Of a DNA stretch of 64,000 nt, positions 1 through 10,138 are shown in pieces (within the stretch, counting starts at the first letter, position 1; each line of letters starts with the position of its first letter). Under the pieces are notes generated by a model. The model did no database searches. It had not been told where the DNA came from and saw only the letters and a list, made by a program, of their open reading frames with translations. The DNA is from Owenia fusiformis (Eukaryota; Annelida; Polychaeta; Sabellida; Oweniidae), in assembly GCA_903813345.2 (NCBI GenBank), contig CAIIXF020000036.1, forward strand, positions 62,001 to 126,000. Direction: 5' to 3'. The position numbers and the translations under genes were made by a program.

Positions 1-3000
1 CATGCTCCCAGGGTAACCTCTATACCCTCTGTAGTCGTGTAGCCAGTTTACCTAACGTAGCCACCGAATGATTGCTCCTAGGCTTACCTGCAGACTCTGT
101 GTAGCGGCGTAGTCAGTGTAGCTAGGGTACCAACAGAATGCATGCTCCTAGGCTTACCTGCAGACCCTATATAGGTGCGTAGCCAGTGTAGTTAGCGTAG
201 CCCCCGTATGCATGCTCCCAGGGTACCTCTATACCCTCTGTAGTCGTGTAGCCAGTGTAGCTAACATAGCCACCGAATGTTTGGTTCTAGGCTTACGTCC
301 AGACTCTGTTTAGTCGCGTAGCCAGTGTAGCTAACGTAGCCTCCGAATGCATGATCCTAGGCTTACCTCCAGACTCTGTGTAGCGGCATAGTCAGTGTAG
401 CTAGGGTACCAACAGAATGCATGCTCCTAGGCTTACCTGCAGACCCTATGTAGATGCGTAGCCAGTGTAGTTAGCGTAGCCCCCGTATGCATGCTCCCAG
501 GGTACCTCTATACCCTCTGTAGTCGTGTAGCCAGTGTTGCTAACATAGCCACCGAATGTTTGGTTCTAGGCTTACCTCCAGACTCTGTTTAGTCGCGTAG
601 CCAGTGTAGCTTGCGTAGCCACTGCATGCATGCTCCTAGGCTTACCTCCAGACCCTATATAGCCACGTAGTCAGTGTAGCTAGCGGAGCCCCCGAATGCA
701 TGCTCTTAGGCTTACCCCCAGAACCTCTGTAGTCGTGTAGCAAGTGTAGCTAGCGTATCCACCGAATGCATGCTCCTAGGCTTTCCTCTAGACTCTGTGT
801 AGCCGCATAGCCAGTGTAGCTTGCGTAGCCACTGCATGTATGCTCCTAGGCTTACCTCCAGACCCTATGTAGCCACGTAGTCAGTGTAGCTAGCGTAGCC
901 CCCGAATGCGGGCTCTTAGGCTTACCCCTAGAACCTCTGTAGTCGCGTAGCCAGTGTGGCTAACGTAGCCACATAATGCATGCTCTTAGGCTTACATGCA
1001 GACCCTAGGTAGCCGTGTAGCCAGTGTAGATACAGTAGCCACCGAATGCATGCTCCTAAGCTTACCTCCAGACTCTGTGTATCAGCAGAGCCAGTGTAGC
1101 TAGCGTAGCCACCGTATGCATGCTCCTAGGGTTACCTCTTTACCCTCTGTAGTTGTGTAGCCAGTGTAGCTAACGTAGCCGCCGTTTGCATGCTCCTAGG
1201 GTTACCTCTATACCCACTGTAGTAGCGTAGCCAGTGTAGCTAGCGTAGCCACCGTATGCATGCTCCCAGGGTTACCTCTATACCTTCTGTAGTCGTGTAA
1301 CCAGTGTAGCTAACGTAGCCACCGAATGCATTCTCCTTGGCTTACCTCCAGACTCTATGTAGTCGCGTAGCCAGTGTAGCTAGCGTAGCCACCGTATGCA
1401 TGCTCCCAGGATTACCTCTATACCCTCTAACGTAGCCACCGAATGCATGCTCCTAGGCTTACATCCATATCCTGTGTAGCAGCGTAGTCAGTGTAGCTAG
1501 CGTAGCCCCAGAATGCATGCTCCTAGGCTTACCTCCAGACTCTGTGTAGCATCGTAATCAGTGTAGCTAGCGTAGCCACAGATTGCATGCTCCTAGGCTT
1601 ACCTGCAGACCCTATGTAGCCGCGTAGCCAGTGTAGTTAGCGTAGCCACCGTATGCATGCTCCCAGGGTTACCTCTTTACCCTCTGTAGTTGTGTAGCCA
1701 GTGTAGCTAACGTAGCCGCCGTATGCATGCTCCTAGGGTTACCTCTATACCCTCTGTAGTAGCGTAGCCAGTGTAGCCACCGTATGCATGCTCCCAGGGT
1801 TACCTCTATACCTTCTGTAGTCGTGTAACCAGTGTAGCTTACGTAGCCACCGAATGCATTCTCCTTGGCTTACCTCCAGACTGTGTGTAGTCGCGGAGCC
1901 GGTGTAGCTAGCGTAGCCACCGTATGCATGCTCCCAGGGTTACCTCGGTAACCAGAGAATGCATTCTGCGTGGCTTACCTCCAGACCCTGTGTAGCAGTG
2001 TAGTCAGTATAGCTAGCGTAGCACCAGAATGCAAGCACCTAGGCTTACCCTCAGAACCTCTGTAGTCGCGTAGCCAGTGTGCATGCTCCTAGGCTTACAT
2101 CCAGATCCTGTGTAGCAGCGTAGTCAGTGCAGCTAACGTAGCCACAGAATGATTGCTCCTAGTCTTACCTCCAGACTCTGTGTAGTCGCGTAGCCAGTGT
2201 AGCTTGCATAGCCACTGCATGCATGCCCCTAGGCTTACATCCAGACTCTGTGTAGCAGCGTAGTCAGTGTAGCTAGCGTAGCCACCATATGCATGCTCCC
2301 AGGGTTACCTCTATACCCTCTGTAGTCGCATAGCCAGTGTAGCTAACGTAGCCACCCAATTCAGGCCCCCAGGCTTACCTCCAGACTCTGTGTAGCATCG
2401 TAATCAGTGTAGCTAGCGTAGCCACAGATTGCATGCTCCTAGGCTTACCTGCAGACCCTATGTAGCCGCGTAGCAAGTGTAGTTAGCGTAGCCACCGTAT
2501 GCATGCTCCCAGGGTTACCTCTATATCCTCTGTAGTCGTGTAGCCAGTGTAGCTAACGTAGCCAACGAATGTTTGCTCCTAGGCTTACCTCCAGACTCTG
2601 TGTAGTTGCGTTGCCAGTGTCGCTTGCGTAGCCACTGCATGCATGCCCCTAGGCTTACATCCAGAACATCTGTAGTTGCGTAGCCAGTGTAGCTAGCTTA
2701 GCTACCGCATTCATGCTCCTTTTAGCTTACCTCTATACACTCTGTAGTTGCATAGCCAGTGTAGCTAGCGTAGCCACTGAATGCATGCTCCTAGGCTTAC
2801 ATCCAGATCCTGTGTAGCATCGTAGTCAGTGTAGCTTGCGTAGCCCCCGAATACATGCTCCTAGGCTTACCTCCAGAATCTGTGTAGCAGCGTAGTCAGT
2901 GTAGCTAGCGTAGCCACAGAATGTATGCTCCTAGACTTACCTAAATACACTCTGTAGTCGCTTACCCCCAGAACCTCTGTAGTCGTGTAGCCGGTGTGGC

Positions 3001-6000
3001 TAACGTAGCCACAGAATGCATGCTCCTAGGCTTACCTGCAGACCATATGTAGCTGCGTAGCCAGTGTAGTTAGCGTAACCATCGTATGCATGCTCCCAGG
3101 GTTACCTCTATACCCTTTGTAGTCCCGTAGCCAATGTAGCTAACGTAGCCACCGAATGCATGCTCCTAGGCTTACCCCAGAATCTCTGTGTAGCAGAGTA
3201 GTCAGTGTAGCTAGCGGGGCCACAGAATGCATGCTCCTAGGCTTACCTACAGACTCTGTAGCTACATAGCCAGTGTGGTTAGCGTAGCCATCGTATGCAT
3301 GCTCCCAGGGTTACCTCTTTGCCCTCTGTAGTCGTGTAGCAAGGGTAGCTAACGTATCCACCGAATGCATTCTCCTTGGCTTACCTCCAGACTCTATGTA
3401 GTCGCGTAGCCAGTGTAGCTAGCGTAGCCACCGTATGCATGCTCCCAGGATTACCTCTATACCCTCTGCATTCGCATAGCCAGTGTAGCTAAGGTAGCCA
3501 CCGAATGCATGCTCCTAGGCTTACATCCATATCCTGTGTAGCAGCGTAGTCAGTGTAGCTAGCGTAGCCCCAGAATGCATGCTCCTAGGCTTACCTCCAG
3601 AACCACTGTAGTCGCGTAGCCAGTGTGGTTAACGTAGCCACAGAATGAATGCTGCAAGGCTTACCTCGAGACCATTTGTAGCTGCGTAGCCAGTGTAGCT
3701 AGCTTAGCTACCACATTCATGCTCCTTAGCTTACCTCTATACACTCTGTAGTCGCATAGCCAATGTAGCTAGCGCAGCCCCTGAATACATGCTCCTAGGC
3801 TTACATCCAGACTCTGTGTAGCAGCGTAGTAAGTGTAGCTAGCGTAGCCCAAGAATGCATGCTCCTAGGCTTACCTCTATACACTCTGTAGTCGCATAGC
3901 CCGTGTAGCTAGCGTAGCCCCTGAATGCGTGCTCCTTGGCTTACATCCAGACTCTGTATATCAGCATAGCCAGTGTAGCTATTGTAGCCACCGTATGCAT
4001 GCTCCTAGGGTTACCTCTATACCCTCTGTAGTCGCGTAGCCAGTGTAGCTAACGTAGCCCCCGAATGCATGCTCCTGGGCTTACCTCCAGACTCTGTGTA
4101 GCAGCGTAGTCAGTGTAGCTAGCGTAGATCCTGAATACATTCTCCTAGGCTTACCCCCAGAACCTCTGTGTAGTCGTGTAGCCAGTGTGGTTAACGAAGC
4201 CACAGAATGCATGCTCCTAGGCTTACCTGCAGACCCTATGTAGCCGCGTAGCCAGTGTAGGTAGCGTATCGACGGTATGCATGCTCCCAGGGTTACTTCT
4301 ATACCCTCTGAAGTCGTGTAGCCAGTGTAGCTAACGTAGCCACCGAATGCATGCTCCCAGGGTTACCTCTGTAGTCGTGTAGCCAGTTTACCTAACGTAG
4401 CCACCGAATGATTGCTCCTAGGCTTACGTCCAGACTCTGTGTAGTCGTGTAGCCAGTGTAGCTAACGTAGCCACCGAATTCATGCTCCTAGGCTTACCTC
4501 TAGACTCTTTGTAGCAGCGTAGTCAGTGTAGCTAGCGTAGCCCCCGAATGAATGCTCCTAGGCTTACCCCCAGAACCTCTGTAGTCGCGTAGCCAGTGTG
4601 GCCTACGTAGCTACAGTGTGCATGCTCCTAGGCTTACATCCAGATCCTGTGTAGCAGCGTAGTCAGTGTAGCTTAGCTTACCTCTATACATTTTGTAGTT
4701 GCATAGCCAATGTAGCTAGCGGAGCCCCTGAATACATGCTCCTAGGCTTACATCCAGACTCTGTGTAGCGGCGTAGTCAGTGTAGCTAGCGTAGCCCCAG
4801 AATGCATGCTCCTAGGCTTACCACCAGAACCTCTGTAGTCGCGTAGCCAGTGTGGTTAACGTATCCACAGAATGCATGCTCCTAGGCTTACCTGCAGACC
4901 CAATGTAGCCGCGTAGCCAGTGTAGTTAGTGTAGCCACTGTATGCATGCTCCCAGGGTTACCTCTATACCCTCTGTAGTCGTGTAGCCAGTGTAGCTAAC
5001 GCTGCCACCGAATGATTGCTCCTAGGCTTACCTCCAGACTCTGTGTAGTCGTGTATCCAGTGTAGCTTGCGTAGCTACTGAATGCATGCTCCTAGGCTTA
5101 CGTCCAGACCCTATGTAGCCACGTAGCCAGTGTAGCTAGCGTTGCCACAGTATTCATGCTCCCATTGTTACCCTCTGTAGTCGCGTAGCCAGTGTAGCTA
5201 ACGTAGCGCCTGAATGCATGCTCCTAGGCTTACATCCAGATCCTGTGTAAGCAGTGTAGTCAGTGTAGCTAGCGTAGCCCCAGAATGCATGCTCCTAGGC
5301 TTACCTGCAGACCCTTTGTAGTCGCATATCCAGAGTAGCTAACGTAGCCACCGAATGCATGCTCCTAGGCTTACCTTCAGACTCTGTATAGCAGCGTAGC
5401 CAGTGTAGCTAGCGTAGCCACCGTATGCATGCTCCTAGGGTTACCTCTATACCCTCTGTTGTTGCATAGCCAGTGTAGCTAACGTAGCCCACGAATGCAT
5501 GCTCCTAGGTTTACCTCCAAACTCTGTGTTGCAGCGTAGCCAGTGTAGCTAACGTAGACCCGAATGCATGCTCCTAGGCTTACCTCCAGACTCTGTGTAG
5601 CAGCGTAGTCAGTGTAGCTAACGTAGATCCTGAATACATGCTCCTAGGCTTACCCCAAAAACCTCTGTGTAGTCGTGTAGCCAGTGTGGTTAACGAAGCC
5701 ACAGAATGCATGCTCCTAGCCTTACCTGAAGACCCTATGTAGCCGCATAGCCAGTGTAGTTAGCGTAGCCACCGTATGCATGCTCCCAGGGTAACCTCTA
5801 TACCCTCTGTAGTCGTGTAGCCAGTTTACCTAACGTAGCCACCGAATGATTGCTCCTAGGCTTACCTCCAGACTCTGTGTAGCGGCGTAGTCAGTGTAGC
5901 TAGGGTACCAACAGAATGCATGCTCCTAGGCTTACCTGCAGACCCTATGTAGGTGCGTAGCCAGTGTAGTTAGCGTAGCCCCCGTATGCATGCTCCCAGG

Positions 6001-7758
6001 GTAACTCTATACCCTCTGTAGTCGTGTAGCCAGTGTAGCTAACATAGCCACCGAATGTTTGGTTCTAGGCTTACCTCCAGACTCTGTTTAGTCGCGTAGC
6101 CAGTGTAGCTAACGTAGCCTCCGAATGCATGCTCCTAGGCTTACCTCCAGACTCTGTGTAGCGGCGTAGTCAGTGTAGCTAGGGTACCAACAGAATGCAT
6201 GCTCCTAGGCTTACCTGCAGACCCTATGTAGGTGCGTAGCCAGTGTAGTTAGCGTAGCCCCCGTATGCATGCTCCCAGGGTACCTCTATACCCTCTGTAG
6301 TCGTGTAGCCAGTGTAGCTAACATAGCCACCGAATGTTTGGTTCTAGGCTTACCTCCAGACTCTGTTTAGTCGCGTAGCCAGTGTAGCTTGCGTAGCCAC
6401 TGCATGCATGCTCCTAGGCTTACCTCCAGACCCTATATAGCCACGTAGTCAGTGTAGCTAGCGGAGCCCCTGAATGCATGCTCTTAGGCTTACCCCCAGA
6501 ACCTCTGTAGTCGTGTAGCAAGTGTAGCTAGCGTATCCACCGAATGCATGCTCCTAGGCTTTCCTCTAGACTCTGTGTAGCCGCATAGCCAGTGTAGCTT
6601 GCGTAGCCACTGCATGTATGCTCCTAGGCTTACCTCCAGACCCTATGTAGCCACGTAGTCAGTGTAGCTAGCGTAGCCCCCGAATGCGGGCTCTTAGGCT
6701 TACCCCTAGAACCTCTGTAGTTGCGTAGCCAGTGTGGCTAACGTAGCCACATAATGCATGCTCTTAGGCTTACATGCAGACCCTAGATAGCCGTGTAGCC
6801 AGTGTAGATACAGTAGCCACCGAATGCATGCTCCTAAGCTTACCTCCAGACTCTCTGTATCAGCAGAGCCAGTGTAGCTAGCGTAGCCACCGTATGCATG
6901 CTCCTAGGGTTACCTCTTTACCCTCTGTAGTTGTGTAGCCAGTGTAGCTAACGTAGCCGCCGTTTGCATGCTCCTAGGGTTACCTCTATACCCTCTGTAG
7001 TAGCGTAGCCAGTGTAGCTAGCGTAGCCACCGTATGCATGCTCCCAGGGTTACCTCTATACCTTCTGTAGTCGTGTAACCAGTGTAGCTAACGTAGCCAC
7101 CGAATGCATTCTCCTTGGCTTACCTCCAGACTCTATGTAGTCGCGTAGCCAGTGTAGCTAGCGTAGCCACCGTATGCATGCTCCCAGGATTACCTCTATA
7201 CCCTCTAACGTAGCCACCGAATGCATGCTCCTAGGCTTACATCCATATCCTGTGTAGCAGCGTAGTCAGTGTAGCTAGCGTAGCCCCAGAATGCATGCTC
7301 CTAGGCTTACCTCCAGACTCTGTGTAGCATCGTAATCAGTGTAGCTAGCGTAGCCACAGATTGCATGCTCCTAGGCTTACCTGCAGACCCTATGTAGCCG
7401 CGTAGCCAGTGTAGTTAGCGTAGCCACCGTATGCATGCTCCCAGGGTTACCTCTTTACCCTCTGTAGTTGTGTAGCCAGTGTAGCTAACGTAGCCGCCGT
7501 ATGCATGCTCCCAGGGTTACCTCTATACGTATCCAGTGCAGCTACTGTATGCATGCTCCCAGGGTTACTTCTATACCCTTTGTAGTCCCGTAGCCAATGT
7601 AGCTAACGTAGCCACCGAATGCATGCTCCTAGGCTCACCCCCAGAATCTCTGTGTAGCAGAGTAGTCAGTGTAGCTAGCGGGGCCACAGAATGCATGCTC
7701 CTAGGCTTACCTCCAGACTCTGTGTAGCTACATAGCCAGTGTAGTTAGCGTAGCCATC
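1..7758 (+). repeat. Satellite array, left block (about 70-bp monomer, forward)
   Basis: About 110 head-to-tail monomers of roughly 70 bp. Each begins near ATGCATGCTCC, continues with a type A core (CTAGGCTTACCTCCAGA) or type B core (CAGGGTTACCTCTATACC), and ends in a tail of GTAG units spaced 8-9 bp apart. The A/B order is irregular locally (for example B A A B A A A B from position 1) but is repeated in distant blocks. Positions 1-2327 match 19134-21460, and 2362-5867 match 21615-25120 (offsets 19,133 and 19,253). Positions 3914-7758 match 14450-18294 (offset 10,536). TAG is present in all frames, so the block is non-coding. The block continues beyond the left edge of the window and ends at the target site of the transposon that follows. 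Orientation '+' is simply the majority orientation in this window. Confidence 0.97.
7754..7758. repeat. Target site duplication, left (CCATC)
   Basis: The last five satellite bases before the transposon, CCATC, recur right after its other end at 10134-10138. The uninterrupted paralogue at 18290-18294 has CCATC only once, so this is a genuine insertion-made duplication. Confidence 0.88.
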
Positions 7759-7772
7759 CAGTGGCGTAGGAG
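7759..7772 (+). repeat. Terminal inverted repeat, left
   Basis: CAGTGGCGTAGGAG. Its inverted partner is at 10120-10133, with two mismatches in 14 bp. Just inside it lies the subterminal motif ACGCCAAAA (7779-7787), which also occurs inverted near the other end (10094-10102). Confidence 0.85.
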
Positions 7773-7787
7773 CAATGTACGCCAAAA

Positions 7788-8933
7788 CGCCAGTGCGTAG
7801 TGTTGAAAAGTGAGAATAAAAATGTTCCTATGTTCTTTAGTCATATTTTCTCATTGTTCATAAATTGTAAAAGTAATCTCGAGCACACTAGCCCAAAGAA
7901 ATGTTTTGTGGATACCATATCATTATTTGTCTGTCTGGCAAATATCATTTAACAGATTGAATTCCCTTACCAACATGCTTTATGTCATGAAAATCGAGAC
8001 TATCTTATGAATTTTAAAAGTAAAATACAATTTCGCCAAATATTCGTGAATCGCGTTCTCTTCACGAATTTGAGAGAAAAACTTTTTTTTCATTTTTTCT
8101 GCATGTTCCGTAATGCTTATGCAAACTATGGTATCATATGATTATAATGATGAACCTCTTTAAAAGATGTATATTTTTTATTCTCCCCTACCCCGATTTT
8201 TCAATTTCACTACATCGATTTATATTCCGTTGCTATGCAAAATCATAGACAGAAATTATAGTTAAAGAGTTTATTGCACTGTATATCAATTTTCTTTTCC
8301 TATCGAAATTAAATAAAACGTGCTCCCCTGAATCAATATAGATGCTCCACAGGCGTAACAAACCCAAGACTTCACTATAATGGACGAATAAAGAAGTATA
8401 AAAATGCCCATCTGAATTTTGTTATATTTATTCTCCTTGGAAAGAGAGAAAATGGCCTTGAACCTAGATTGCACGCGCGATCTGAAGTAAGCCTATGTGC
8501 AATGTATTTCTGATGTACAAGAATAATCTAATTGTACATCCCGTATTGCACCAATCAATCGAAATATTGTAAAACAAGCATATTTCTAAATTGAGTAAAA
8601 GGAAGTGTTTTAAACAAAAATGATAATAAAATAATATCAATATATATATAATTTGCGCAAGCCACGCAAACTTTCAAATTTCTGTCATGATCATGAAGTT
8701 GTTGTGTGATCAAAATAAGCTCAGTTTCATCACAAGGGCGCCGGGGATTAGTATTGTGTTAAAAATTAAATCCACATAATACTCCCATCGCCAAGGCCGA
8801 TACAGTGGGAATCTGACCTTAAAGCGAGGTATTATTGGGCGTGTTCACTCAGGTGTTGTAATAATCGCTCGCGAATCGCAGCTCTGTCACGGTGAATAGA
8901 GGAGACACGATTCAAATTCAAATTGGTTTTAGC
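7788..8933. other. AT-rich transposon interior, left part, no gene
   Basis: No open frame longer than 62 codons, no recognisable domain, no RNA gene. Long A/T runs occur (for example the T-rich stretch near 8080-8100 and a short TA run near 8639-8652). The 62-codon frame on the minus strand at 8286-8474 has no family resemblance I recognise and is what chance would give in such AT-rich DNA. Confidence 0.7.
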
Positions 8934-9119
8934 CTACTTCAAACGTATTCCGAGTGAACACAATCAGGGGGCCCAAACATTGTGAACTATTTATTCACAA
9001 GTACAGGAGTGAGCGTGATAAGCTCTACTCAAAATGTATTCTGAGTGAACTCAACATGGGGGCCTAAACATCGTCAACTATTCATTCATAATTACAGGAG
9101 TGAACGTAACCAGCTCTAT
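8934..9119. repeat. Imperfect tandem duplication of about 91-95 bp inside the transposon
   Basis: Copy 1 (about 8934-9024) and copy 2 (about 9025-9119) share the order: CTACT(T)CAAA, GTATTC-GAGTGAAC, AGGGGGCC/TGGGGGCC, AAACAT-GT-AACTATT-ATTCA, TACAGGAGTGA-CGT and AGCTCTA. They differ at many positions, so this duplication is old compared with the nearly identical satellite blocks around it. It is the most structured part of the element interior. Its function, if any, is unknown. Confidence 0.75.
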
Positions 9120-9175
9120 ATTCATGTAGTCTAATGTGCCTATGTAGACGTCATCGTAGGCTCATGAATATAGAG
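9114..9175. repeat. Inverted repeat with 13-bp perfect arms
   Basis: CTCTATATTCATG at 9114-9126 is the exact reverse complement of CATGAATATAGAG at 9163-9175, with a 36-bp loop. It starts at the end of the second 91-bp duplicate. It could fold as a stem in single-stranded DNA or RNA. It may be the end pair of a small nested element, but no flanking target duplication was identified. Confidence 0.6.
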
Positions 9176-9540
9176 TTCAATTGATCAAAACCGAAACAAC
9201 ACGTTCACTGAAGTGTGATTTATTAAGAACAACAAACGATTATTTGTATTTTTATATTCTAATTCATTTCCTTATGCTATGATGAAGTTTATTCAACGGG
9301 AGTCGCAATAATTTATATATAGCGTACAATAAACACTTTAAGTCAGCAATTATCTATTTTCTTACTAAATCACTAATTGTTATTAGTAGTACTTCTTGAA
9401 ATATGAATGTTAAAGACAAAAACAACTTGAAAATGCTGATTATTCAATGACACGTTTCATTGATTTCAGTTCTAGAAAAGCGATTACCTAGTTTTTTTTC
9501 ATTTGAAAAATAATAGATTCTTGTTTCATAACATGTTTGG

Positions 9541-9588
9541 CACCCCCTAAGTCACGTTGACCTCGATTTGACCTTTGTTGTGGGGGTG
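9541..9588. repeat. Short inverted repeat enclosing a TGACCT direct repeat
   Basis: CACCCCC (9541-9547) pairs with GGGGGTG (9582-9588). Between them, TGACCT occurs twice (9558-9563 and 9569-9574) with a 5-bp spacer. On the minus strand that is AGGTCA-N5-AGGTCA, the DR5 arrangement of nuclear-receptor half sites. Chance occurrence is quite possible. Confidence 0.45.
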
Positions 9589-10093
9589 TTTTTTCACGAA
9601 TGCGTTTCTTCATATCAATTGATCAAACTAGTTTCTTTAATCTGTACGTATTGTATTGCACGGTACACGATGGAATCAGACAATACTATATATCTAAATT
9701 CAATTATTCGAAAATTATTAAAAAATCTCTTATTGTTTTGAAAATTGGTCGTCTCAATCGTTCGAGACATTAGCAAAGTGAGAATGATTTGTGTCGAGAT
9801 TTAAAAGATAGGCTTTCCAAGGTGATTTTAAGTGATGAAAATCATTCGAACATTTTAAAGCACATTAAAAAGGTATCAGGGATTTAAAGCTTGCACATAA
9901 AATCGAAACGCCAACCTATACGTATGACCAATCGCCCATACAAATGCATCGCTTTAGTATTTCCGTTCACATTTAGGTTGTGAAAAACATTGCAAGCTTA
10001 AAATCTCTGTTTTCGTAAAATGACATTTACGAGCATAAAATAGGCGTTTTGATATAGAATATTGACACAATTGTTTCATATTTTTGGCGAGAT
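9589..10093. other. AT-rich transposon interior, right part, no gene
   Basis: No open frame of note. An AAAACGCC/GGCGTTTT pair (7784-7791 and 10043-10050, inverted to each other) belongs to the subterminal sequence of the element. Nothing else recognised. Confidence 0.6.
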
Positions 10094-10119
10094 TTTTGGC
10101 GTAGTGTTGAATTTACACC

Positions 10120-10133
10120 TTCCTACGCCCCTG
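10120..10133 (-). repeat. Terminal inverted repeat, right
   Basis: TTCCTACGCCCCTG, i.e. CAGGGGCGTAGGAA read outward-in on the minus strand, matching the left end at 12 of 14 positions. A 13-bp direct repeat GCGTAGTGTTGAA also occurs just inside both ends (7795-7807 and 10099-10111). Confidence 0.85.
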
Positions 10134-10138
10134 CCATC
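10134..10138. repeat. Target site duplication, right (CCATC)
   Basis: Second copy of the 5-bp satellite target. The monomer resumes immediately with GTATGCATGCTCCC, as at the empty paralogous site 18290 onward. Confidence 0.88.

Larger units (their letters stand above)
7759..10133. mobile_element. Non-autonomous hAT-like DNA transposon inserted in the satellite
   Basis: A 2,375-bp AT-rich segment, unlike the surrounding satellite, interrupts one monomer. It has 14-bp imperfect terminal inverted repeats (CAGTGGCGTAGGAG left; the right end reads CAGGGGCGTAGGAA on the other strand) and is flanked by a 5-bp direct duplication CCATC. The paralogous monomer at 18277-18294 reads straight through with a single CCATC. 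The shift in duplication offset (10,536 to the left, 8,156 to the right) equals element plus target duplication, 2,380 bp. CAG...CTG termini and GC-rich TIRs are typical of hAT elements. Most hAT families make 8-bp duplications, so the 5-bp one points to a hAT5-like subgroup or another superfamily. The interior has no open frame above 62 codons and no recognisable transposase, so the copy is non-autonomous or decayed. Confidence 0.85.

Noticed and set aside
7536-7727. 63-codon open frame, identical to one at 18072-18263
   Set aside because: Both lie wholly in satellite monomers at paralogous positions (offset 10,536). The protein is repeated satellite translation (MLLG-PP) with no start context or domain. 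Identity reflects DNA duplication, not selection.
8286-8474. 62-codon minus-strand frame in the transposon
   Set aside because: AT-rich, no recognisable family or transposase motif; length expected by chance.
7759-10133. Retroelement or LTR origin of the insert
   Set aside because: No long terminal direct repeats, poly(A) tail, primer-binding site or reverse-transcriptase-like frame. The inverted termini and short target duplication fit a DNA transposon.
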